The notes under the pieces: model-generated
What the model saw: the letters and a program-made list of their open reading frames with translations, nothing else
Database searches by the model: none
Told to the model about the DNA's origin: nothing
Assembly (NCBI GenBank): GCA_938029995.1
Contig: CALHGI010000018.1
Location: forward strand, 1 to 6,948
Direction of reading: 5' to 3'
DNA: 6,948 bases
Source of the DNA: an uncultured cyanobacterium
Lineage (GTDB): Bacteria; Cyanobacteriota; Cyanobacteriia; Phormidesmidales; Phormidesmidaceae
Translations under genes and position numbers: made by a program
Part shown: positions 1 through 5,915 of the stretch, in pieces
Numbering within the stretch: the stretch's first letter is position 1
Layout of the letters: every line of letters begins with the position of its first letter

Positions 1-1277
1 GACTACAGCCCGAAATTGATAACCTGCTGGGATTGCAGCAGAAACTGGAGCGGGGAACCTTACATCTAGCCGTATTTGGCATGGTGGGTCGGGGTAAGTC
101 CTCCCTACTCAATGCATTAATTGGACATTCCCTATTTATCACAGGCCCCCTCCATGGCGTCACCCAAGATGTCACCAGCGTAGACTGGCAGATGCTTGAT
201 AGGGCAGAGGATGACCCCATACAGCGGGTGTCCCTAACGGACAAGACTGGCAAAACAGGCTCTAAAGTCGAACTAATTGACACCCCGGGCATTGATGAAG
301 TGGGCGGAGAAAAACGCCAGCAACTGGCGGAACGGGTAGCCCAACAAAGTGATTTAGTCCTGTTTGTCATTGCGGCCGATCTGACCCAAGTAGAATATGA
401 CGCCCTGGGGTGGCTGCGGCAGGTGGGCAAACCCATTTTGCTCGTTTTCAACAAAGCCGACCAATATTCCCCAGACGAACAGACCCTATTGCTAGACAAA
501 ATTCGTCAGCGAGTCATACCTTTAAGTATTTTGCCTGAGGATATTGTGCTAGCAGCGGCAGCCCCCTTACAAACGACGGTGGTGCACACCGACGGGGGGC
601 GCCAGCATCGACGCATCCGAGGCACACCGGAGGTGCAAACTCTCAAGCTAAAAATTTTAGATGTCCTGGAACGGGAGGGGAAAGCCCTCATTGCCCTCAA
701 TACCCTGCTATATACCGATGATATCCAGGCCAAGTTAGTTGAACGCAAGCTGGAAATTCGTCAGCGGCGGGCGGATGATCTGATCTGGCAGACGGCACTC
801 ACTAAGGCAGTGGCGGTGGCGGTGAATCCGGTCCTACTGGCAGATGTGGTCGGTGGAATCGCAGTGGACCTGGGGCTGGTGGTGAGCCTCTCCAAACTCT
901 ATGGGTTGCCCATGACCCAGCAAGAGTCCCTAAAGCTTTTACAAACCATTGCGATCGCAACCGGCAGCCTCTCCCTAAGCGAACTACTCATCACCCTAGG
1001 ACTCAGCTCCCTCAAAGGCATTCTGGGGGCCGCCGGCCTAGCAACCGGAGGACTGAGCCTAGCCCCCTATTTCTCAGTCGCCCTGACCCAAGCCACCGTA
1101 GCCGGCGTGGCCACCTATGCCATTGGCCAAGTTACACGCACCTATTTAATCAACGGTGCCAGCTGGGGAGAACAGGGACCGAAGGCCGCCATTGCCAACA
1201 TTGTGAATGACCTGGATGAGACATCTATCATGGCTCGCCTCAAACATGAACTCCACCAAAAACTCCACCGAAGCTAA
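1..1277 (+). CDS. GTPase with C-terminal DUF697 domain (5' end missing)
   Basis: This is the C-terminal part of a TRAFAC-class GTPase fused to a DUF697 (YcjF-like) domain. Numbering from a TTG codon at 33, the P-loop GMVGRGKS lies at residues 16-23, a DTPG switch at 83-86 and the NKAD guanine-specificity motif at 140-143, with a likely G5 loop in the Ala-rich stretch near 174. From about residue 255 to the end there are long Gly/Ala/Leu-rich hydrophobic helices typical of DUF697, suggesting membrane association. The frame is open from base 3, with ten more codons before the TTG, and the P-loop sits only 16 residues after that TTG. I infer that the true start lies upstream of the window. The TAA stop is at 1275-1277. 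The cellular role of such proteins is not established, and nothing visible names a substrate. GTPase assignment is firm; DUF697 assignment is likely. Confidence 0.88.
   Translation, partial: LQPEIDNLLGLQQKLERGTLHLAVFGMVGRGKSSLLNALIGHSLFITGPLHGVTQDVTSVDWQMLDRAEDDPIQRVSLTDKTGKTGSKVELIDTPGIDEVGGEKRQQLAERVAQQSDLVLFVIAADLTQVEYDALGWLRQVGKPILLVFNKADQYSPDEQTLLLDKIRQRVIPLSILPEDIVLAAAAPLQTTVVHTDGGRQHRRIRGTPEVQTLKLKILDVLEREGKALIALNTLLYTDDIQAKLVERKLEIRQRRADDLIWQTALTKAVAVAVNPVLLADVVGGIAVDLGLVVSLSKLYGLPMTQQESLKLLQTIAIATGSLSLSELLITLGLSSLKGILGAAGLATGGLSLAPYFSVALTQATVAGVATYAIGQVTRTYLINGASWGEQGPKAAIANIVNDLDETSIMARLKHELHQKLHRS
951..958. repeat. HIP1 octamer
   Basis: A perfect GCGATCGC palindrome lies inside the GTPase gene. 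HIP1 is strongly over-represented in many cyanobacterial genomes; it supports the taxonomic reading and has no demonstrated role at this locus. Confidence 0.9.
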
Positions 1278-1373
1278 AACTGTTGCACTGTGTAAGTTTT
1301 TGATAACAACAACCCAATCCACACCAGACTTTGTCACTTAGTTTTAGGAAACTACACGTTCCGATAGACTTGC

Positions 1374-1402
1374 TTGAGCTGGCGCTTCTCTGCCGATAAA
1401 CT
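1374..1402 (+). promoter_or_regulatory. possible thyX promoter (TTGAGC-N17-TAAACT)
   Basis: TTGAGC at 1374-1379 and TAAACT at 1397-1402 are separated by exactly 17 bp, each matching four of six consensus bases. The candidate lies about 100 bp upstream of the thyX start, in the only gap where a thyX promoter could sit if thyX is transcribed alone. The -10 element overlaps the small inverted repeat at 1393-1409. Matches this weak occur often by chance, so this is a candidate only. Confidence 0.25.
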
Positions 1403-1409
1403 ATATCGG
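1393..1409. repeat. short inverted repeat upstream of thyX
   Basis: CCGATA at 1393-1398 and TATCGG at 1404-1409 are perfect reverse complements around a 5-nt centre, AACTA. An 8-bp palindrome, GGTCGACC, at 1408-1415 overlaps its right end. No T-run follows, so it is not an intrinsic terminator for the GTPase gene. It could be an operator or a small leader hairpin, or it may be chance. Confidence 0.4.
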
Positions 1410-1502
1410 TCGACCACTTATCATGCCTGAAATTTACGGCCATAGTCCCCCAGGCCTAACCCTCAGCGTCGTCCTTACCCCAGTCACTTTTATCAATTGC
1501 CC

Positions 1503-2225
1503 ATGCAACGGTTTACCGTCGAAGTCATTTCCCAAACCCCCAACCCCCAGCAGACGATTTATGCTGCCATGCATCAAGACTATGCCGAAGGGTTTGTGTG
1601 GAATGACCGCCAAGATTGGCCTTCTGAAGAGAAATGCGGTGATCTGGTGATTCGCAATTTACTCAAGGGCGGACGCGGCCATTATGGACCGCTGGAACAT
1701 CCCCAAATTGTGCTCAACTGCGGGTGGTTGCCCCATTCCACCATGCAGCAGATCCGCACCCATCGCGTAGGTGTTTCATTTGATGTGCAATCGTTTCGCT
1801 ATACAGGATCGCGGATTTTAGATGTGGTATCAGGCCAGCGGTCTGTGGAAGAAGTCTTTTATCTAAGGCCCATTGGCGACTATAGCGACCGACAAGGCAA
1901 AAAATATACCTACACCCAGGAGCTGCGACAGCAAGACGTTGACTGGTGCCTGGAAGCTTGCAATCGCTACAAAGTCCGTATTGGGCAAGGTTTTTCAGAA
2001 GAACATGCCCGGGGGCTAATTCCCTTCGACGTGCGCCAACATTGGGTAATGTCAGCCAACGTCCGTTCCCTCATGCATTTGCTAGATCTACGCTGGAAAG
2101 CCGACGCCCAATTAGAAGCCCAAAAGCTGTGTGAGGTAATGTGGCCCCACTTCCAGGCCTGGGTGCCTGCGATCGCAACCTGGTATGAAACCACACGACT
2201 CAAAAAAGCACGGCTTGCCCCCTAG
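1503..2225 (+). CDS. thyX: flavin-dependent thymidylate synthase ThyX
   Basis: ThyX makes dTMP from dUMP in the cytoplasm using methylene-tetrahydrofolate as carbon donor and reduced FAD as hydride carrier, releasing tetrahydrofolate rather than dihydrofolate. The 240-residue length suits the family. Visible landmarks are GHYGPLEH at residues 59-66, the signature region IRTHRVGVSFDVQSFRY at 84-100, and a C-terminal block with R170, P174 and the run NVRSLMHLLDLR at 186-197, resembling the conserved substrate-binding region of ThyX. The signature is variant: THR replaces RHR, and eight rather than seven residues separate R88 from S97. I chose ATG at 1503; an in-frame TTG at 1497 would add only two residues, and neither has a clear Shine-Dalgarno sequence. 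The gene stands alone, 225 bp after the GTPase gene and 198 bp before the next gene. No thyA or dcd is visible here. Confidence 0.95.
   Translation: MQRFTVEVISQTPNPQQTIYAAMHQDYAEGFVWNDRQDWPSEEKCGDLVIRNLLKGGRGHYGPLEHPQIVLNCGWLPHSTMQQIRTHRVGVSFDVQSFRYTGSRILDVVSGQRSVEEVFYLRPIGDYSDRQGKKYTYTQELRQQDVDWCLEACNRYKVRIGQGFSEEHARGLIPFDVRQHWVMSANVRSLMHLLDLRWKADAQLEAQKLCEVMWPHFQAWVPAIATWYETTRLKKARLAP
2169..2176. repeat. HIP1 octamer
   Basis: A perfect GCGATCGC lies near the 3' end of thyX, where it encodes part of the PAIAT stretch. It is the second of three HIP1 sites in the window. Confidence 0.9.
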
Positions 2226-2371
2226 GGTTTCAACGACTAGAGCCAACACGCCACAGCCGCTCATCCAAGGTCATAACCTTTCAATTCATTAACTTGAATG
2301 TACTAGTTCTCAACTTTAATAACCCACCCTAAGAAGCCTTTCAATACCTTTCACAAATAGGCCAATACCAA

Positions 2372-2419
2372 CATCCTCCCCATAGACTTAGGTAGCTGAA
2401 ATAGGCCTAATGGGGGATG
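2372..2419 (+). promoter_or_regulatory. possible leader stem masking a ribosome binding site
   Basis: Just upstream of the ATG at 2424, GGGGGA (2412-2417) is the only Shine-Dalgarno-like sequence. It can pair with upstream sequence in three blocks: TTAGG (2388-2392) with CCTAA (2406-2410), CCCCA (2378-2382) with TGGGG (2411-2415), and CATC (2372-2375) with GATG (2416-2419). That gives 14 pairs with two left-side bulges of 5 and 2 nt and a 13-nt loop. If the mRNA starts upstream of 2372 this could limit translation. Found by eye; no folding energy or transcription start is available. Confidence 0.35.
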
Positions 2420-2423
2420 GCAT

Positions 2424-2807
2424 ATGGATAGCTCTAACGGTTACATACTCATGCTAGGTCATCGCCTTGGCGCAGACTTAACATTGCAATCGCTTTCAAC
2501 ACAAGTCGAAGGACCTGTTTTTGTTGCCCAGTCAGCAGAGCAAGCCGTGGCCCGTATCGAGCAAGGTATTCCCTACTTGGTGATTCTCTCAGGGACCGAT
2601 AAAAACTGGGCACCAGCTTTTATCCATCGATTAAGGGAAACGGTAAAACCGCTAGGAACCACTATTGTTGCCTTAACCGAGTCCCATGAACCCAGCTGGT
2701 CACCGCAAGAAGAGCATCCAGGCATTGACGGTTTTCTAGTGAAACCTCTCAGCCAAGACGTACTGCATTTACTCGTGGAATCTGCTGTCGCCAAAACGAC
2801 ACTTTAG
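2424..2807 (+). CDS. stand-alone receiver-like protein lacking the phosphoacceptor Asp
   Basis: This 127-residue protein has the length and the alternating hydrophobic-strand pattern of a CheY-like receiver domain with no output domain. Strand 1 is YILML (7-11), strand 3 YLVIL (51-55), strand 4 TIVAL (80-84), and strand 5 with the conserved Lys-Pro is GFLVKPL (103-109). The switch Thr/Ser position (T85) and K107 are kept. The acidic pair normally following strand 1 is replaced by GH (12-13), and the phosphoacceptor Asp at the end of strand 3 is replaced by S56. It is therefore unlikely to be phosphorylated in the usual way and may act as a protein-interaction module. ATG 2424 is the only start after an in-frame TGA at 2397, and GGGGGA lies about 7 nt upstream. 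Gaps on both sides suggest separate transcription. The fold is inferred from pattern only; a diverged or non-receiver alpha/beta protein is possible. Confidence 0.75.
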   Translation: MDSSNGYILMLGHRLGADLTLQSLSTQVEGPVFVAQSAEQAVARIEQGIPYLVILSGTDKNWAPAFIHRLRETVKPLGTTIVALTESHEPSWSPQEEHPGIDGFLVKPLSQDVLHLLVESAVAKTTL

Positions 2808-2961
2808 GCATCATTTAATTTTCTCTGTTGCCGGTTTAAAGGACATACTGATCGGGTCGTGGTTCAAAAAAATCAGATTTTTCCAGTCAGAACTATCCCA
2901 AGGCTCAGCAGTATCAAATTTTTAAATAAACAGAAAGCGTTTCCTGTGACTTAGCCCCGTA

Positions 2962-3231
2962 GTGACCAAATCAATTCATTCCCAGCCCATTAGGCAGTTT
3001 AAGTTTTGGCTAGACCAAGACCTACAGAATGGCATGCAGTATCAACATGCCCTTTTTCAACGCATATGTACGTTGGACTACAGCCAACGCCATCAGCTAT
3101 ACCAGCAAGCCAGCCAGTTTGCCCAACAGGGAGCTGACACCTTAGTGACCTATGAACAAAGCTCATGCCACCTTTGGCTAAACCTCAAACATAAGTCAAC
3201 AAATATTCCCCATCAAACACCCGACTGTTAG
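2962..3231 (+). CDS. small hypothetical protein, GTG start
   Basis: I do not recognise this 89-residue protein. It starts at GTG 2962, the first usable start after an in-frame TGA at 2947; no good Shine-Dalgarno precedes it. The next internal ATG is at 3034 and would remove 24 residues. The protein is soluble-looking and rich in Gln and His. A helical core (about residues 10-58, with Trp16, GMQYQHALFQ at 24-33 and a Tyr/Gln-rich helix) is followed by a strand-like stretch near residues 60-77 (LVTYE, LWLNL) and a polar tail. There is no signal peptide, membrane segment or recognisable motif. Gaps are 154 bp upstream and 588 bp downstream. The ordered hydrophobic pattern and lack of a competing frame support coding, but it could be misannotated noncoding DNA. 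Confidence 0.55.
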   Translation: MTKSIHSQPIRQFKFWLDQDLQNGMQYQHALFQRICTLDYSQRHQLYQQASQFAQQGADTLVTYEQSSCHLWLNLKHKSTNIPHQTPDC

Positions 3232-3315
3232 CTTATTTAGTCCAGTAAAGAGTTAACACGCCGCCTTTTCAAAGGCCTAATAATTGAACAAAACCAACTT
3301 GCGACGCATCATTTT

Positions 3316-3348
3316 TTATAATTTGAATACAGAAAAAAATTATAATTT
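3316..3348. repeat. A/T-rich repeat and palindrome cluster
   Basis: TTATAATTT occurs twice in direct orientation (3316-3324 and 3340-3348, 24 bp apart). Its reverse complement AAATTATAA lies at 3337-3345, so 3337-3348 is a perfect 12-bp palindrome, AAATTATAATTT. Both repeats contain TATAAT, but no -35-like hexamer lies 16-18 bp upstream of either. It may be a protein-binding or bent-DNA site upstream of sigA; low-complexity A/T sequence makes chance symmetry fairly likely. Confidence 0.45.
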
Positions 3349-3572
3349 ATTTTGATTTTGATAGGCAATATTTATGTGTGCATTGATACCGTCTCATAAC
3401 CATTGAAATCAAAGCAACTGAGCTGAAAGTGGTTCACAGAAAGCTATGGATTTCTGACAACTTGCTGCAATTCCCCTGGGCGTTTTCATATAAAGCATGT
3501 TACTACTGTAGAAACACGGATAGACTCCGCAGTCAGTCCAATTTTTTTACATTGGTAGTGATCATTGCAAGC

Positions 3573-3611
3573 TTTGCTAACTATGGAATCCTTATTCAAG
3601 CTGTTAGCAAA
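3573..3611 (+). other. 9-bp stem-loop in the sigA upstream region
   Basis: TTTGCTAAC (3573-3581) and GTTAGCAAA (3603-3611) are perfect reverse complements enclosing 21 nt. Inside, GAAT (3586-3589) and ATTC (3594-3597) can form a small nested stem around CCTT. It lies about 210 bp before the sigA start with no T-run after it. It could be a leader-RNA structure or an operator. Confidence 0.45.
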
Positions 3612-3807
3612 TGTGTACCCTTGTAAATAGAGGCTCTGTATGGTGAGTAGTCTGTTCACACTATCAAGCAATTCTTTCATCAACCAATAACCCTAATGAA
3701 TTTCACCCATCAGACTTAACGTCATCTACTGTTGAGCGCATTGGAGTGGAATCACTGGGGTTGATGATTACTGTTTGATATTTTGATCTGTTGCATTGAA
3801 GGAATAC

Positions 3808-3812
3808 GAGGA
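3808..3812 (+). promoter_or_regulatory. Shine-Dalgarno that sets the sigA start
   Basis: GAGGA at 3808-3812 lies 7 nt before ATG 3820. This ideal spacing favours that ATG over the in-frame TTG at 3796, which would add eight residues and place this ribosome site inside the coding sequence. Confidence 0.8.
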
Positions 3813-3819
3813 AAGCGGC

Positions 3820-4953
3820 ATGACCCAAGCAAATACTGTTCTTGAGGACTTGAGACCTAGCAATGATCTGGATTCGCTAATCGATCCTGAGGCTGGGAAA
3901 CCGTTTACAAGTTCCGAGGAAGAGGTCCAGGGTACTAAGGCCGCCAAAACCACCACTCGACGTCGCACAGCATCGGCATCAGCGTCAGCTCAGTCGAAAA
4001 AGAAGCACTACACCGAAGACTCTATTCGACTCTATTTACAGGAAATTGGCCGGATTCGTCTGCTCAGAGCTGAGGAAGAAATTGAGCTCGCTCGTAAAAT
4101 TGCTGACTTACTCGAGCTAGAACGTATCCGTGATGATCTATCCGACGGTATGGACGAAGAACCGGACGATTTGGATTGGGCAGCAGCTGTTGATATGCCC
4201 CTTCCCGCATTTCGTCGTCGCCTCCACCTCGGACGCCGAGCCAAGGATAAAATGGTTCAGTCTAATTTGCGCTTGGTTGTTTCCATCGCGAAGAAGTATA
4301 TGAACCGTGGTCTGTCCTTTCAGGATCTCATCCAAGAAGGCAGTTTGGGTTTGATTCGTGCCGCTGAAAAGTTTGACCACGAGAAAGGTTATAAGTTCTC
4401 CACCTATGCTACTTGGTGGATTCGCCAGGCGATCACCCGGGCCATCGCCGATCAGTCCCGCACCATTCGCCTCCCCGTACACCTGTACGAAACTATTTCT
4501 CGCATCAAGAAGACAACTAAGCTTCTATCTCAGGAGTTGGGTCGTAAGCCGACGGAAGAAGAAATTGCCACTCGCATGGAAATGACCATCGAGAAGCTAC
4601 GGTTTATTGCCAAGTCGGCCCAGCTGCCCATTTCGCTTGAAACTCCCATTGGTAAGGAAGAAGATTCTCGCTTAGGTGACTTTATTGAATCGGATGGTGA
4701 AACCCCTGAAGATGAGGTTTCTAAGAGCCTTTTGCGTGAGGACCTCGAGGGTGTGCTTAGCACCTTGAGCCCCCGTGAACGTGATGTGCTTCGGTTGCGT
4801 TATGGCCTAGACGATGGTCGGATGAAGACCTTAGAAGAGATTGGGCAAATTTTCAACGTCACCCGTGAGCGGATTCGCCAAATTGAAGCGAAGGCCCTAC
4901 GTAAGCTACGTCACCCCAACCGCAATAGCGTTCTCAAAGAGTACATTCGCTAA
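3820..4953 (+). CDS. sigA: housekeeping RNA polymerase sigma factor SigA (group 1, RpoD-type)
   Basis: SigA directs core RNA polymerase to -10/-35 promoters and is the essential vegetative sigma factor. The 377-residue length matches cyanobacterial SigA. In order: a non-conserved acidic then basic N-terminus with an Ala/Ser repeat near residues 51-57, no long region 1.1; region 1.2 starting at [15 protein letters not shown] (64-78); a short acidic linker (about 100-120); region 2 (about 142-215), including the core-binding run [15 protein letters not shown] and the -10 melting run [10 protein letters not shown]; region 3 with the [11 protein letters not shown] finger near 282-292; region 4 (about 315-377) with the helix-turn-helix [20 protein letters not shown]. 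All family landmarks are present. The start is set by GAGGA 7 nt upstream. A strong terminator follows 45 nt after the stop, so the mRNA probably ends before lexA. Group 2 sigma factors share this architecture, but the N-terminal linker and near-consensus regions favour group 1. Confidence 0.96.
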   Translation: MTQANTVLEDLRPSNDLDSLIDPEAGKPFTSSEEEVQGTKAAKTTTRRRTASASASAQSKKKHYTEDSIRLYLQEIGRIRLLRAEEEIELARKIADLLELERIRDDLSDGMDEEPDDLDWAAAVDMPLPAFRRRLHLGRRAKDKMVQSNLRLVVSIAKKYMNRGLSFQDLIQEGSLGLIRAAEKFDHEKGYKFSTYATWWIRQAITRAIADQSRTIRLPVHLYETISRIKKTTKLLSQELGRKPTEEEIATRMEMTIEKLRFIAKSAQLPISLETPIGKEEDSRLGDFIESDGETPEDEVSKSLLREDLEGVLSTLSPRERDVLRLRYGLDDGRMKTLEEIGQIFNVTRERIRQIEAKALRKLRHPNRNSVLKEYIR

Positions 4954-4961
4954 ATTGGTCA

Positions 4962-4979
4962 GCTAGGGCTAGCCTTAGC
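4962..4979. repeat. near-perfect 18-bp palindrome after sigA
   Basis: Nine nucleotides after the sigA stop, GCTAGGGCTAGCCTTAGC reads as an inverted repeat with one G:T mismatch around a perfect GGCTAGCC core. It has no loop, so it resembles a duplex-DNA site more than an RNA hairpin. Function unknown. Confidence 0.4.
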
Positions 4980-4997
4980 ACTTTAAGATTCAGAGAT

Positions 4998-5032
4998 TCA
5001 GGCTTGGGGCATGTCCCTAAGCCTGATTTTTT
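4998..5032 (+). terminator. intrinsic terminator of sigA
   Basis: TCAGGCTTGGGG (4998-5009) pairs with CCCTAAGCCTGA (5015-5026) in a 12-bp stem with one G:T wobble and a 5-nt loop, CATGT. Six T residues (5027-5032) follow directly, and another six-T run begins at 5039. The stem starts 45 nt after the sigA stop. The opposite strand lacks a T-run after the stem, so termination is one-directional. A tandem copy of AGATTCAG (4986-4993, 4994-5001) runs into the left arm. Confidence 0.92.
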
Positions 5033-5147
5033 ATGGCCTTTTTTAGGCTAAGCCCGTGAAAACATCGCACCAACCTCAAGTATTACAAAAGGTCACTTTC
5101 ACCCCGTAACCTTCGACACATCAGGTGGACAGAATGTAGGTTTTGTT

Positions 5148-5161
5148 GGTACTGTTGTTCT
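5148..5161. promoter_or_regulatory. LexA operator box 1
   Basis: GGTACTGTTGTTCT fits every position of RGTACNNNDGTWCB, the LexA-binding consensus reported for the cyanobacterium Anabaena. Its centre is 53 bp before the lexA ATG and 20 bp from the centre of box 2. A weak promoter candidate (TCGACA at 5113-5118, 18-bp gap, TAGGTT at 5137-5142) would place the transcription start at this box, which fits repression by occlusion. Confidence 0.85.
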
Positions 5162-5164
5162 CAT

Positions 5165-5184
5165 AGGGGTACGCCTGTTCCCCT
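5165..5184. promoter_or_regulatory. LexA operator box 2, within a longer inverted repeat
   Basis: GGTACGCCTGTTCC at 5168-5181 also fits every position of RGTACNNNDGTWCB. Its symmetry extends outward: AGGGGTAC (5165-5172) and GTTCCCCT (5177-5184) are reverse complements at seven of eight positions around GCCT. The box core ends 26 nt before the lexA ATG, so it probably lies at or downstream of the transcription start and would support negative autoregulation. Confidence 0.85.
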
Positions 5185-5207
5185 ACGGTTTATCCTACAA
5201 ATAGCCC

Positions 5208-5813
5208 ATGGAACCTCTGACTAATGCCCAAGAGGAGCTTTACAATTGGTTAGCTGATTATATTCGTGAACATCAACACTCTCCCTCCATTCGGCAAATG
5301 ATGCGGGCTATGGGGTTAAAGTCTCCAGCCCCCATTCAAAGTCGGCTTGATCACCTGCGCAAAAAAGGCTATATCGACTGGAACGAGGGTAAAGCTAGAA
5401 CGATTCGTATTTTGCAGGGGAATGGAGTGCCCATCAAAGGAACCATTGCTGCCGGTTCCATGGTGGAAGCTTTCGCGGACGTGGCGGAGGAACATCTTGA
5501 TTTATCCTCATTACCGATTAAGTCCCATGATTATGCTTTGAGGGTAAGGGGCGACAGCATGGTTGATGCCCTCATCGATAATGGGGACTTTGTGATTATG
5601 CGTCCAGTGGAAGATCCCCAAAATATAAAAGAGGGAACTATTGTGGCGGCTCGGGTGGAAAGTGCCACCACCCTTAAGTATCTCTATCGTCAAGGCAACG
5701 ATGTGGTGCTTAAGCCTGCTAATCCTAATTATGAGCCCATGGTCTATCCGGCTCAGGAAGTGGATATCCAGGGTCGCCTCCTAGCGGTTTGGCGTAGTCA
5801 GGATTTAATTTAG
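5208..5813 (+). CDS. lexA: LexA SOS repressor with complete self-cleavage residues
   Basis: LexA represses DNA-damage genes as a dimer until RecA filaments trigger its self-cleavage. The 201 residues match the usual length. Residues 1-70 form a winged helix-turn-helix; SPSIRQMMRAMGL at 25-37 and the DHLRKKGYI wing entry are typical. The C-terminal part is an S24-type peptidase domain: the scissile Ala82-Gly83 bond in GTIAAGSMVEA, nucleophile Ser117 in RGDSM, and general-base Lys157 in TTLKYLYR are all present, so it should be cleavable. This contrasts with Synechocystis PCC 6803 LexA, reported to lack key cleavage residues. The ATG at 5208 is well placed for the N-terminal domain; no clear Shine-Dalgarno precedes it. 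Two tandem LexA boxes lie immediately upstream, indicating autoregulation. Cut off from sigA by a terminator, it is probably a single-gene unit. Confidence 0.95.
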   Translation: MEPLTNAQEELYNWLADYIREHQHSPSIRQMMRAMGLKSPAPIQSRLDHLRKKGYIDWNEGKARTIRILQGNGVPIKGTIAAGSMVEAFADVAEEHLDLSSLPIKSHDYALRVRGDSMVDALIDNGDFVIMRPVEDPQNIKEGTIVAARVESATTLKYLYRQGNDVVLKPANPNYEPMVYPAQEVDIQGRLLAVWRSQDLI

Positions 5814-5857
5814 GCTCGTATATTAAGGTGACCTGTTTTGAAGGAGCCTGCATCTAA

Positions 5858-5878
5858 GCCTCTGGTTTGCGCCTCTGG
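5858..5878. repeat. short direct repeat after lexA
   Basis: GCCTCTGG occurs at 5858-5865 and 5871-5878 with a 13-bp period, 44 bp after the lexA stop. Small and possibly chance; noted because it sits beside the hairpin pair downstream. Confidence 0.35.
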
Positions 5879-5915
5879 GTTATTGAGCTAGTCTGTGTCG
5901 ATCTTGTAGCTGAGT

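Larger units (their letters stand above)
3232..3819 (+). other. gene-free region upstream of sigA
   Basis: This 588-bp stretch has no convincing gene; the short open frames inside it are low-complexity and lack ribosome sites. It holds a small hairpin after the upstream gene (GCCTTT at 3263-3268, AAAGGC at 3271-3276, no T-run), a strongly A/T-rich patch around 3310-3375 with two TATAAT sequences, and a 9-bp perfect stem at 3573-3611. It presumably contains the sigA promoter or promoters and leader. I could not find a -35/-10 pair at correct spacing, so no promoter is called. Confidence 0.6.

Noticed and set aside
1423..1650. 75-codon frame beginning at an ATG upstream of thyX
   Set aside because: It overlaps thyX in another frame and has a low-complexity Pro/Ser-rich product; thyX is unambiguous there.
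2267..2281. AAGGT-CATA-ACCTT hairpin as the thyX terminator
   Set aside because: Only a 5-bp stem and three T residues; too weak to call.
2296..2307. GTACTAGTTC near-palindrome downstream of thyX as a LexA box
   Set aside because: The half-sites are separated by 2 rather than 4 bases, so the spacing does not fit.
2864..2882. A-run/T-run pair as a terminator after the receiver-like gene
   Set aside because: The stem is almost all A:T with a 3-nt loop, so it would be unstable; no G/C-rich stem precedes the T-run.
3299..3322. Promoter TTGCGA with TATAAT in the A/T-rich patch
   Set aside because: The spacer is 12 bp, too short for a sigma-70-type promoter, and the second TATAAT has no -35 candidate.
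3613..3625. Possible LexA box TGTACCCTTGTAA upstream of sigA
   Set aside because: Fails the first purine and has GTAA instead of GTWC, so it departs from the consensus at two positions and lacks real dyad symmetry.
3429..3626. Open frame of 65 codons upstream of sigA (GTG start), and an opposing one at 3486-3683
   Set aside because: No ribosome site, unbiased composition and overlap with inverted repeats; the two frames overlap each other. Neither resembles a protein I know.
4138..4482. 114-codon minus-strand frame
   Set aside because: It is entirely antisense to conserved sigA regions 2-3 and reflects sigA codon usage rather than a gene.
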